Below are positions 44,701 to 56,086 of a stretch of 64,000 bases of DNA, in pieces; within the stretch, counting starts at the first letter, position 1, and each line of letters starts with the position of its first letter. A program made the position numbers and the translations under genes. The DNA is taken from contig NC_063018.1 in the NCBI RefSeq assembly GCF_020509005.1, positions 868,001-932,000 of the forward strand, in the 5' to 3' direction. The notes beneath the pieces are model-generated. The model made no database searches. It saw only the letters and a program-made list of their open reading frames with translations, and had not been told where the DNA came from. Source of the DNA: Fulvia fulva (taxonomy: Eukaryota; Ascomycota; Dothideomycetes; Mycosphaerellales; Mycosphaerellaceae).

Positions 44701-45387
44701 TCTTCAAGTTCTCGTAATAGAAAGTATAGGTCGATCGTACTTATACTAGTACGGGCCTTCTACGTCTCTGTTCCCTTTAGTATTACTAAGGCCATTCCGT
44801 AGCGTACGGTTATGTCTAGTAGCTTCCCCCCTAGAAACGCGTACGGGGGAGCAAATTCGAGTCCCTACTATAGGTAGTAGAGGTTAAAGTCGCCGAGGAG
44901 TACTTGCTTTATGTCTTAGCTTAGGGTCTACTCTAGGTAGGCGAGGATTCCTAGTTCCCTACTCGTCCGACCCCGCGGTAGCGGGTTATAAGCGTTATAG
45001 ATCTAGATAGGGCCTTATGTCGTGTCGATCTAGATTAACGTTATGTCTCCTAGGTTGCCCTACTACGGTAGTATAACCTTCTACGACTCAAGGTCTATAG
45101 TCTTGCTTACGTATATATATGTCCTTAGGATAACGCCTCGTTAGCCCGCGATTACGGTATAGTATCTCCGGTCATTATAAGTAGCTAGGAGTCCTACGTA
45201 GGGGTTGATCTATAGTTCCTATACCGTAATAACGTAGTGCCGTAGCGGGTCTAGCTCTTATAGAAAGTAGCGCTAGACCTTGTCCCTACTTTTGTTTACG
45301 TTATACTATACGATAGTAATGTCGTCGTATAGTATTATTCGTTATCCGTAAGGTCTATTTCCGTACTAACCTACTATATCTCCTAGG
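41789..45387 (-). mobile_element. LINE beta copy 5, 5'-truncated, RIP-saturated
   Basis: A RIP-mutated sister of copy 4 with a 15-bp target duplication CGTAACTAATATAGA (41774-41788 and 45388-45402) and an ATCT-type tail. The 5' end lies in the last 50 bases of ORF1. Its ORF2 region has exactly the same length as the intact one, so the two differ by substitutions alone, or by indels that cancel out. Confidence 0.9.
41985..45338 (-). pseudogene. LINE beta copy 5 ORF2 (APE-RT), inactivated by RIP without net indel
   Basis: The interval from the former ATG (now ATA, 45336-45338) to the TAG at 41985 is 3354 bp, identical to the intact ORF2 of copy 4 including the stop. The RT motif region around 43270-43300 reads GFVDDINIL. 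CAG and TGG codons of copy 4 are TAG here. This gives a clean matched pair for measuring RIP: same gene, same length, one mutated and one not. Confidence 0.88.
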
Positions 45388-46299
45388 CGTAACTAATATA
45401 GATTACGCCCGGCCTTAAGCTTCTTATTACGCGGGTTAATACCGAAGTTATTATCGAGTTCGTCCTATATATCTTCGAGGGAAGCCTAGGCGTTAGACTC
45501 GACGGTAAGGATAATAATGTCCTTAGGCGTCTTACTAGAATATCGCTTAACGTAGTTAAAGATGTCTAAGTATAGAGTCTTAGGGGTATAGCGTATAGCG
45601 ATAGAGTCTCTATAACTATCCTTCTAGTCGCGGTAGGACATCTCGCCGCTATTATTAAACACTTTAGGGTAAGGGAACCTCCTATTAGGTTCGTCGTTAA
45701 AGGTCGTACTATTGTCGGTACGAGTACTAAGGTAGGACCTAGCTCTTATAGCCCTATTATAGTTACGGCGTTTATTATAGTCTCGATCGCGATCGCGGTT
45801 ACGGTCTCGGTCTTACGTAGCTCCTACTAAGGTATACGATCGGCGGGTACTAGCTACTAGGAAGTCATCTAGACCTATAGTTGTTTACTATATTTGTCGT
45901 CTTGAATACTCGAGTATATCTAAGTAGAAACGAGGACGCTCGTATAGAGACTTATCGAGACGAGCTTAGGTTTTAAGCTACTCGATTTCTATCTTAAGAC
46001 GGTCTACTTTATCTTCCGCTTTATTTAGACTCGTATTCGTCTAAGTAATACGGGCTAATAGCTCTACGGTAATCTTATCGTGATTATCTTAATATAAATA
46101 AATATATAAATAAATAAATAAATCTCTTTATAATGCCTATCTAGCTCCTAAAAGGTCTACGAGGCCGGGGCCTATTAAGGAAGAGAGAGGGGAAAACCGT
46201 CGTACGGGGAAAACCCCTCTTTAGGTATTAGTAAGTTCTCTCTATTACTTATTAGTCAATCTGTCGTACTAGAAGCGGTAAGTACTAGGTAGTTAGCTA

Positions 46300-49200
46300 C
46301 CCCGGAGTACTAATCTACTCGGTACCTAGGAACGAGTATTAGTAGCTAGCCGACTATCGAATAGACGATAGGTCGACTATTAGTAGAGGCGGGTCGCCTA
46401 TTAAGTAGGAGATAGGTCGACCGTCGAGCGGAAAGCGAGCTAGCCGTCGAGTAGACGACGAGTCGACCCTTCCGGGCTCCTATACTCTATTAGTACTCCT
46501 GTCGCTATTCCTCCTATACTCGGGGTCGCTATAGGCTACGGTCTACCCGCCTACGTAGTCGTCGGTACTACCGGAGTTCTACTATATCTATAGGTAGGGC
46601 GCCTTCGAAGGCTTCCTAGAGCTCTTCCTCCTAGGCTATCTCCCCTATTCTTACTACTATCTTACCCGCTATCTAGAACTACTATAGTAGGCCGGTCCGT
46701 ATTACTATACGTACCGCTACTCGTATCCTACGTACTATACCTATTATATATTAGAAGTCTATAGCCCTAGTCTCGAGGCGTATTACCTACCGGGCTCCTA
46801 TAAAGCGTAGGTAGAATAGTACGACGTACTTCGGCGTCTAAAGACGTCTATATTTGTATAGGCTACTATCTACTCCCGGTACCTTTCGGCGATATAGATA
46901 GTCCTTAAACCTAATATATTCCGAGCGGAGTAGTATCGCGACTATTACCTATAGGCGGGTAAGGGCTCGGAAGAGTATTACTCTATCTCGGCTAATAGGT
47001 CCTATCTTCGCTACTACCTCGTCTTCTCGTCGGTACGCTCGTCGCCGTAGTAGTTACCCGTTCGGGTACCTTTCGCCTTTCTCCTAGCGCTCGTTCTAGA
47101 TTCTCTATATATATCTACGGACCGCGTTCGCTATAGCCTTCCGTTCTTCGCGTCCCTATCCCGCTCCTATTACTAGTATACTACTAGCTAGGGCCTATAC
47201 TCGGAACTTTACTATTAGGGTTTATTACGTATCTAGCTATCGCTAGGCCTATAATCCTATCTTCTTTTTAGGCGCTATAGATCGAAGGCGTATCGTAATT
47301 GCCTAGTACGCCGCGTAGATGTTGGTTTCTACCTTACTATTCGCCGTCTAGAGCGTATAGCCTATAGCGAGCTATTAGAGGTAAAGGTCTAGTAGCGCGA
47401 TCTACGTGTCCGCTTCTAGGACCTACGTTAGTATAGTACGGTATACCCCGGTCGCTCTACGTAAGTATTCGTTCTATACGTTTTGAATCTACTTTATCTA
47501 GCTAGTCGCGTAGGATAGATACTAGACTAGTACTCTAAAGGTAATCGCCGGTCGGACGATAGAGCTATATAGCTAGCGTACCTTTACGAAGGCTACGCCC
47601 TATATAGAGGCCGCGAGGCGTATACCTAAGGCTTTATTCTAGTCTCCCCGCTACTAGAGCTACTTTAGGTAGGCTTACTACCGGAGTTACGTATCTACTT
47701 AGAATCCTAGGACCCGGATAGATAGCTATAGAGTAATCTAGCTTACGCCGGTCCCGGCCTCGATCGTAGCTTAGAGGTTATACTTCTTCGGGGTCCTCGT
47801 AAGGTAGATTATCTAGTACTTCTTAGGTACGAAGACTACCCCGTATCGCGCTACCTAGTTATTATATACCTCGAGCGCTACTTCGAGTTAGCGGTAATTA
47901 GTCTCGGTTAAGTCGCTAGATATTAGGATGTTTATATCGTTAATAAAGCCTATATAGAATTTAGTACCGCCGGCGCTTCCCCTAAGAAGTAGGAGGCGCG
48001 TAGAGGCGAAGGAAATAAAGAGGATCGGAGAGAGCGACGAGCTCTACGGGATCTCCGTTTCTATAGGCCGTATCTAAGGTTTACGCTACTTCTCTAGGAC
48101 GAGCTACGTAGACTAGTTACTAAGGAAGGACTTAACGAACGCGACGAGCTAGCTAGGTAGACCTTTCGCCCGGAGGTTATAGAGTAGTCGGGCGTAGGAA
48201 ACTTTATCGAACGCCCCCGAGATATCGAGGGATAGTAGGGTAGCGACCTATTATTAGCGTATTACCTAGATTATATAAACCTATTCCGTAACGAGTTCTA
48301 GAGCGGTCGTCGTAGACCGCCCTAGTCGGGCTCCTATCTACTCGGCTAGGAGGAGCTAGTACTCCTCGGCTAGCTTAGAGATATAATCGGCTACGATACG
48401 CTCTAGCGCCTTTCTGATCGTACTAAGTAGGGCTATCGGGCGGTAGGCCTTCTTAACGTTATATCTAGACTTACTCTCCTTACGGAGGACGACTATACTC
48501 GAGCACCGGAAGGAGGTCGGTACGTATAACTACTAGAGGTATACTATAAAAAGCCCCGCGAGGTATAGGCGAGCGTCTAGCGGTAGTACTTAAGGAATCG
48601 GTTAGGGATCTTATCTAGTCCTAGGGCCTTATCTAGTAGCGCCGCTTTTAGTACTATTAGTACCTCCGCCTCTGTTACTTCTAAGCTAGTCTCGAGCTCC
48701 GTTAGGTATATAAAGCCTTCGATATTATCGAGTCGGGTAGTAACTAGAGGAGGGAAGAACGTCTCTACTAGCGCGTCGGCTCTACCTTACTAGGCTTCCT
48801 AGAGGACTCCTTACCTATTACGGATAGGTAGGAACTATAGTAGTAGTAGCGGCGTCTCTAGCTTCCTTATACGCGCCTATCTAGCGAGCTTCTAGACCTT
48901 ACTTCGGTCTCCTATAACTTTACGGACGGCGTTACGCTACGTAATATTATCCTAGCGCCTAATAATCCTACCCTTCTTGTTATCTAGTCGGCGGTATCGG
49001 GCGTATATAGCGTCCTATTTTATCTTGTTCTACCGGCGCCGCGCCGCTACCGTTATACGGACTACGTCTACGTATTCCTACGACTAGGCTAGCGATACGT
49101 ACTTCGAGGGTCGGGTATAGGGGATCTTATCCCGGATTACTCCTACTATATACTACTATAGGCTCCTTACCGCCGCGTTAATTTCCGCCTCTAGGCGGAG

Positions 49201-50050
49201 GGATACCGGTAGTACGAGGGCCGTTATTCGTTTTTATAGTACCTTATTAATCTCCTTCTAGTCCGCTCTCTTCTACTAAGGCCGTAGTTCTAGGGCTAGT
49301 AGCGCCTATAGGTATATTACGTCGAACGTCGTACGGATAGGTAGGTAGTCTAGATAGCCGGTATCGAGTTCTAGGTCCGTATTATAGAAGATAGTCCGCT
49401 AGGCTATCTACTATATCGCGAAGGTCAGGTTAAGCGTCTAGGTCGTATTTTTCTACTAATACGTAGCCGTGCCTACGGGTAGTACTAGGCTAAGGCCGGA
49501 TACCTCTACTAGACCAATAAGCGCGTCTACGGCGCTATAGGCCGAGAGTACGCTATCGTCTCCCTATCTTAGGTAGTAGAGGTTAAGATCGCCGACTAGG
49601 ATATATATATTAGCTTCCTCTTAGAGAGCTTCTTAGAGCTAGTAGAGGGTAGCCGACTAGCTATTATCTTCTATCGAGCCCGGTACTAAGTACGGGTTAT
49701 AGGCGTTATAGATAGCTACTATCTTACCGTCGGTAAGGCGTAGCCGTAGAGAGGCTATATCGCTAGAGTAGGTATAGGTCGTCTACGTTATTATCGCGAT
49801 TTCTTTACTTACGTAGAAGTAGACCCGCGCTACCGGCTAGTTACCTTAGGGTACTATAAGGTAGTATCTCGGGTCTACGAGTGTCGTCTTTCCGCTTATC
49901 TACTACTCTTAGATAGCGACTATATAGTACCGGCTAGGGTATAGTAGGCTAAGGAGTAGCTTCTAGGCCTTATCCTTACTCTTATTAGCGTTATACTATA
50001 CGATAGTTAGCTAGGTAAGCGTACTATTTATAGTTAGACTATTATATTAG
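46300..50050 (-). pseudogene. LINE gamma ORF2 (endonuclease and RT)
   Basis: Minus-strand conceptual translation shows a LINE endonuclease-RT protein with stops mainly at TAG. The catalytic motif lies at about 47940. The regions leftward (46300-47200) are Arg-rich, like the C-terminal domains of fungal LINE ORF2; I did not recognise a clear RNase H active site. The borders are approximate because no frame is open. Confidence 0.65.
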
Positions 50051-50079
50051 CTATAGTTCTCCTTTTTACCTCCGTAGGT

Positions 50080-51430
50080 TTACTACTATATTATCGTCCT
50101 CGTCGCCCTCGCCCTCGCCTCCGTTATCCTATCGCGGGGCCGGCGTCGCTAGCGTAGCTACCGGTAAGGGCGCGCTACCTCCGTAGGGGTGGAATATCGT
50201 CGTATCGAGGCGCGTCTATCCGAGGCCCTAAGCCCGGGGGTCGGTAAACGCTAGTCGGCCTACTCCGTATATTAAGCGTCTATCGCCGTTTGGCCTCCTC
50301 TTCTTACTCCTATATATAACTAGCTAGAAGCCGTCGGCGTCGACTCTTAGACGGTATAGTACTATCGCTATTCCTCCTCTTTCCTAGCGTATACCTAGGC
50401 GCGCTCCTACCGCCTATTCCGCTACCTACCTCTTTACTCTATATCCGCCTATCTACGCCTTATAGTCCCCGCCGTAGTTAGCGTACTTACTTATCTTAGG
50501 TTAGGAGTATTTACGGGTATTATATACCTTTACGTAGTAGCCGTAGTAGGTCTCCTACCGATAATACTTTATAGTATACCCGAATCCCTAGTACTAGAAG
50601 TACTAGGTTACTATATAGGTATAGTCGTACTTTTTAACGTAGTAGTACGAGTATACTAGGACTAGTCCCTTCTCTATAGCTTAGATTCTCTAACTATTAT
50701 ACTTAAATACGAGTATAAGCGACGAGTATTTCCGCTATATACGTTCCGGCTTCTTTAGCTAGTACGCCCGGGTAATAACGAGGCCTAGGATAGTAGCCTA
50801 GTTATCCTTTACGATAGCCTCTCCTATTACTACCGGGCTAGTGTCTACTAGGAAGGTATTAACTCGGATACCGTATATAAGGGCCTAGTATACTAGCGCG
50901 ACCGGTACTACGCTCTTCGCGTTTAGTACCTCGACCGCCTAGGCTACGCTCTATAGTAGCGTCGGTCTCCCCGCTATAGTTACGAGCGTATAGCGTACGT
51001 CTCTACTCTTTAGCTTCTAGGCTATAATAATGTCTTATTTACTAGCCTAGCGCGCCTACTCTATAGGGCGTTAGTACGATAGTACCGCTACCTACTCTCT
51101 TTCTTTAAAGTTGTCTATATATATCGTGACCTCGCGCTAAACTAGCCTAACGCGGTACGTTAGTTACTCTACGGCTACTATAGCCGCTTAAGTATATATC
51201 GCCGGCCTAGCTCTTCCTAGCGCCTAGATCTCCCGTAGGAGGTCCGCGTTCGTTACTTCCTTTACTAGCGCTAGCGCCTTCGTCGCCCGTAGTAGCTCCT
51301 AGATCGCTTTAGCTAAGCTCTCGAGGAGGCTACGGATTACGCGTTCGTAGGGTAGATTAGCGCTCGCGAGGGTAGCTATAATTTTATATATAATCGCGGT
51401 ATATTCTACTATATCTATACCGTGTTTCGT
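50080..51430 (-). pseudogene. LINE gamma ORF1 (Gag-like)
   Basis: The minus strand from about 51426 reads an alpha-helical Ala/Leu-rich N-terminus (for example YERVIRSLLESLAKAI near 51345-51300), followed near 50500-50780 by Tyr-rich repeats that correspond to Cys-rich knuckles after TGC to TAC change. No intact frame. Confidence 0.6.
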
Positions 51431-51528
51431 ATACTAGTTATTCTAGTTAGTAGCTTATAGTTATTATAGTCGTTATAGTAGATAGTCTCCGTGTTCCGTT
51501 TCTCCTAGGCGCGTCGTCGCTCCGCGCG

Positions 51529-51712
51529 TATAAGGGCGCGCGTACTATAGGGTCCGAACGAGATAGTTATTATTCTATAAAGCTACGAAAGAGGAGCGCG
51601 AGGCGCGGCGAAGTTATAAAGCAAAGCTAAGCCGCGCTAACCCGATACGGAAGGTCCGCGGTTTAGCCGGGCCGACGTAGCTATAGTAGGGGGTCGCGGG
51701 CTACCCGTAATA
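51529..51712 (-). repeat. 3' LTR of chromovirus E
   Basis: 184 bp. The minus strand starts TATTACGGG (TGTTACGGG type) and is preceded by a purine run (six C at 51716-51721 on the plus strand). It is the reverse complement of the LTR at 61469-61652, with transitions only as far as I compared. Confidence 0.85.
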
Positions 51713-54360
51713 GTACCCCCCTTCCTAAAACACGCCTTAGTCCTCTAAGCGTTATCTACCTTATAAGGCTACTTGCCTATTAAGCTCTATAATTACGCGA
51801 ATGCCTAATTATCCTCTAGTACCCTATTGTTATCCGATAACATCGTATTCGCTCTATTAAGACTATCCTCGACCGGCTTCCTTCGAGAAACATATTGCCT
51901 AGTTAGCTAGCTTGCCCTAGACCTAAGTCTGTCTTTGGCTAGTACTCGCGTATAATCCTTATAACTAAAGTTAGGTATTATTATAGGCTCTATAGGCTCT
52001 ACTCGAGTATCGAATATATACGGAGTAGATTCTATTAGAGGTAAGGCTCGAGGCGACTTATTCGTAACGGTGTCTTTCGGAATGACCTTGATCGTATTAA
52101 GCCCGAGCACCTTAGTGGCTAGTAGGAACTAGTTAGATAGAGCTACGAAGCCTATAGGCATAGACAACTCCGGCCGGTTATAGTAAAAGTCTATAATAGC
52201 GGCGGCTACGTGTTTAAGTATATCCTCTATAGGTTACTAGGTCTTACTATCCTCCTCGTTCTAATATCTAGCCTATTTCACCTTATACTATATATCTACC
52301 TTACGCTTATACCCCTTCTTTACCTTGCCTACCCGCTTACGGGTATATATATTAAGGATCTTTTCTACCTCGTATATATACGTAGGTACTACTACTATAT
52401 CGGCTACTATATTAGCCTCGGTAGTATTAGGTTCGATAGTTATCGGTAGTAGCGGCGCTAGATACTACCCTTTAAGTAGTAGGAAATCGGGGTGGTCGGC
52501 TCGTTATAGTAGTAAGGTATAGAAGTAGTTATTAAGTCCTACTAGAGCGTCTAATAGTTTTAGTCGATAAGAGAGTCTAGCCGGTATAACTTCCGTAATC
52601 TAGTAAAGGCCGGTATATCTCCTATCTAGCTTCTTAGATAGTCGAGTCGTATAGATATTCTTAGTACTAAGATATACCTAATCACCTACTTTATAGTCTA
52701 GAGGAATGATTCGGTAGCGGTTTGCTACTTCTACTTAGAGAGCTTATAGCATTTGTATATTCTCTTAAAGGTGCTTATAAAGGTCGTAAATCCGGCGTAC
52801 GAAGGCTTTAGCCGATCGCGTATCTAGTCGCTAGAAAGTAGCTAGTCCTCCCTCTTTTCTAGCGCTTAGGTCTACGCGCTCTATAAACTTAGGGTTATAG
52901 CCTAAAGTAGCGTAGAACGGCGACACACTAGTAGTCTTAGACAGGTGATTGTTAATCGCGAACTAAGTAAGGCATAGCCATTCTACCTAGTTATCCTATA
53001 CCTTATTAGTAAATATACGAAGATACTGTTCTATCGCCTAGTTAGTACGTTCTAACTGTCTATTAGTTTCTAGGTAATACGAAGAACTTAGCTTACGATT
53101 TGTACGGAGTATCTTATAGAGTTTCTTCTAGAAGGTAGTAACCTACTACTTACTACGGTCTAATATAATAGTATTAGGAAACCCGCGCCGACAGAATATA
53201 TGTTTAAGGAAAAGCCTTGCCGTATTCTATACTATTATTACGCTAATAGGGATTAGCTCGACTTCCTTAGTAAGCCTATTAGTAACGGTTATAATGTTAT
53301 TATAGACTATACCGTTAAGAGTACTATCTAGGAGTCCGATAACGAAGTCGACTATAATGTGTTTCTAAGGCCGATCTAGAACAGGAAGTGGCTATAATAA
53401 TCCTAGTAGCTAGGAGTATAGAGATTTTGTTATACGGTAGGTACGGTAATTCGCGGTATATCTACGTATAGATCTCGCTAATCTAGGCTAGTAGAATTTA
53501 CGTACTACGAGTTTATAAGTACGAGCTCGTCCTAGATAGCCTACTACTAGAGCGTTATAGTTTATCTTAATTATCCTAGTCTATAAGGCTTAGTCATTTA
53601 GTACCTATAAGCTCTAGCCGTCGTATTAATTTCGAATATATAGTAGGTTACTATCTACTTTATAGTATACTAGGTAAATCTTCGCCCTCTATAGTAGTGT
53701 AGGAGTGCGGTCTTTCTATAGGTCCTTAATCGCGGTCTTAAGCTCGTTATCGGTTACGTACGCCGTCGACATTCGATACTCGAGTTCGGCTTCCCGCTAA
53801 CTTTTACGCGTCGCCGGTTATTTAGTAGGCGTATCTCGTTCTATAGGTATAAACTCTTTAGCTTTAGGGTTTAGCTATACTAGTTCCTCTTCTTCCGGCG
53901 TATCTTCTACTATTGCCTATAGTAAGGCGATCTTAAGGAATCGCTTAGGAGGTAGTAATATCTAATACTAATACTAGTTCCGAGGGTCGTCTACCCCCTA
54001 CGGAAGGTCCTAGCTACGTCTCGTTAGGCTGTCTAGCTTTATACCTTAAAGTCCTAGACGGTATATTATCTTAAAGTTAAACTATAATAAGAACTTAGCC
54101 TAACGCGCTTATCGCCGATTTAGCTACTTTGTCTTTATAAAGTATTCTAGGTTCTTATAGTCGGTATAAATCTTAACTAGCTATAAGTCCTTATTATCTA
54201 CTTCGTAGGCGAGCTCGGGTCTCTATTCCTTAAAAGCCTTAATAATAGCTAACAGTTCCTTATTATAGATTTTATAATTGTACTCCTATAGACTTAACTT
54301 CTTCGTATAGAAGGCTATAGGACATAGTATACCGTTCTCGTTATACTATAAAAGTACGCC

Positions 54361-54879
54361 TATTATAGTCTCCCTATAGAGTATATAGAAGGTAGGGACA
54401 GAAGAGCCTTAGAGTGCTTAGAAGTCGTTAAGAAGTAAAAGTCTAGCTTAGTATATAAGCGCTAAGAATTATATACCCCGTAATATTTACTACGGGACCT
54501 AGCCCTCTAAATTTACTACTCTACTAAACCTTAATAGATTCACTTCGGCTCGTAACTATATAACTTACGGCACTCCCGCGAGCACCCGCGACTACGCTAG
54601 ACCCTAGAAGAAGCACGTAGAAGACTCGGAACGTAGGGTAGGTTAGAATAAGGTTTTGAGTAAAGCTACTAAGCGCGGCTTCGTACGGGTTAGCCCTATT
54701 AATACGGGGACACGTACTCGCGAGGGTCGCGTATAAGTATCTAGCCTTCCCTAGGCCTCTCTTACTTTCTTCGTCTTTCGTTTTATATAGCAATCATACT
54801 ATACCCTTTATATCTATACTTCGTACCTACATTCTCGCTTTTACTCTTATATCTTATAGGCTAGGCTCTCGCCCTAATA
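54361..54879 (+). repeat. 5' LTR of element D (long variant)
   Basis: 519 bp. It contains the extra segment of about 76 bp seen in the solo LTR but absent from A and B, TATAAGTA at 54732-54739 and the proposed self-primer GTCTTTCGT at 54773-54781. Confidence 0.92.
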
Positions 54880-54881
54880 TT

Positions 54882-54890
54882 ACGAAAGAC
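54882..54890 (+). other. Putative primer-binding site of element D (covarying)
   Basis: ACGAAAGAC, two bases after the 5' LTR, complements GTCTTTCGT at 54773-54781. A and B have A where D has G, and T where D has C in the LTR, so pairing is kept. Confidence 0.6.
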
Positions 54891-54920
54891 TAACAAACCG
54901 TTAACTACTCGAGTTATCCT

Positions 54921-56086
54921 TATAGGTGACTACGCTACCGATAGAGGTGTTAACCTCGATAACTAAGACACTCTATTCTACTTTAGTAAGTAGACTAATA
55001 TCCCCTTCTCGAACGCCGCTACCTTCGGTACCTAGGTAAACGCTAACCCCGATACCGCCTACGCTCTTATTAACCGTACCGTCTCCTCTTTCCGCGAGAC
55101 CGCCTAGTAGGTCGAGCAAGCAAACAACTAAGTAACATACCTTTAAGGTATTGTAAATACCTTCTAGAACCTCGTACCGTACGCCGACGATAACCGCCGC
55201 TAGTACTTCTCTAAGAAGGTTAACGATCTAGACGAGTTCGACGGTAATAAGAGCAAGTTCGAGGCATTTAAGATATAGCTTACTATTAAGCTATTAGCTA
55301 ATGCCGACTACTTTCCGTAAGAGAAGGATAAGGTTACGTACGTCTTCTCCCTCCTTCGAGGAGACGCCGCGGCTTAGGTATAATACTATATCGATAACGC
55401 TACGTAGACTATCGGCTACCCGGACGTCCTTACCTTAATATAGGACCTCCGTACTACCTTTAGTAACCTAGACCGTAGAGCCACCGCCTAGAACGCTATC
55501 TATAACCTCCTCTAGAAGAACAAGAGCTTCGCCGAGTACCTCGCGGCCTTTAACCGCGACATCGGGTTTACCGGCTATAACGAAGAGACTAAGAAGAGTA
55601 CTCTCCGCTATAGCTTATTAGTAGAGCTTCTTCGAGCCCTCGAGGATAAGGACGTCGGTACTATAAGCTTCCGTAAGCTCGTCGAGACCTACTAGCGCCT
55701 CGACTCTAATATAAAATATACCGCCTCTCTCCTCGCTTCCCGTTCTAAAGGTCGTTAGCCTCGTAGTCCCGGAAGCTACTTCGCTACTCTACTAGGCGCC
55801 GCCGCTCCTACGGCTCTCCCTCCCGTCTCTATAGGTAATACTATAGATCTTAGCGCTAGTACCGCCGTCCCTCGAGTCTAGGGCCTCGTTAACGGTAAGC
55901 TTACTCCTAAAGAGAAGCTTCGCCGTCGCTAGGCCGGACTCTATACCTACTATAGCGGTCTAGGCTATATCGTAGTCAACTGTCCGTAGCTCGCTACCCG
56001 TAACGCCCGTAACCCGGTTCGCGGCGCTATCGGCGCTATCGAGCCTACTCCTACTACTCCCGCTAAGTAGGAAAAAGCCTAGGTCT
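54921..56086 (+). pseudogene. Gag of element D
   Basis: It aligns codon by codon with B gag (12417-13577) but carries many more TAG codons and Cys to Tyr changes. Start ATA at about 54921, end TAG at about 56084. The zinc knuckle region (about 55947-55985) has lost Cys and His residues. Not translatable. Confidence 0.8.

Larger units (their letters stand above)
40983..46090 (-). mobile_element. Gypsy gag remnant H, RIP-mutated, split by LINE beta copy 5
   Basis: The pieces 45388-46090 and 40983-41788 join across the 15-bp duplication of LINE copy 5. The minus-strand protein has an N-terminal Lys/Glu-rich coiled coil (about 46050-45920), an Arg/Asp-repeat stretch (about 45810-45780), a retrotransposon Gag core with SYRDQKDSYRDS near 45620 and FIEYIIKYRRLLAKVG near 41750, and a zinc knuckle decayed to YFRYRELDYTSRVLIY near 41325-41280. 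No pol was recognised after it. LINE gamma appears to cut its N-terminus near 46090. Confidence 0.7.
46091..51528 (-). mobile_element. LINE gamma, a third non-LTR family, RIP-saturated
   Basis: The 3' tail differs from the other LINEs: on the minus strand it ends in TTTA repeats (46091-46125). ORF2 spans about 46300-50050 with RT in the middle (GFINDINILI at about 47955-47925, matching FVDD with Asp to Asn) and endonuclease on its right (about 49300-50050). ORF1 spans about 50080-51430 with three decayed zinc knuckles at about 50780-50480 (for example YFQYQGFGYTIKYY with Cys and His lost as Tyr). The 5' end abuts the 3' LTR of element E. No target duplication was seen. Confidence 0.78.

Noticed and set aside
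52210..52449. 79-codon hydrophobic plus-strand ORF resembling a membrane protein
   Set aside because: It is antisense to the chromodomain and integrase end of element E; Tyr/Leu/Ile richness comes from TA-rich RIPped DNA.
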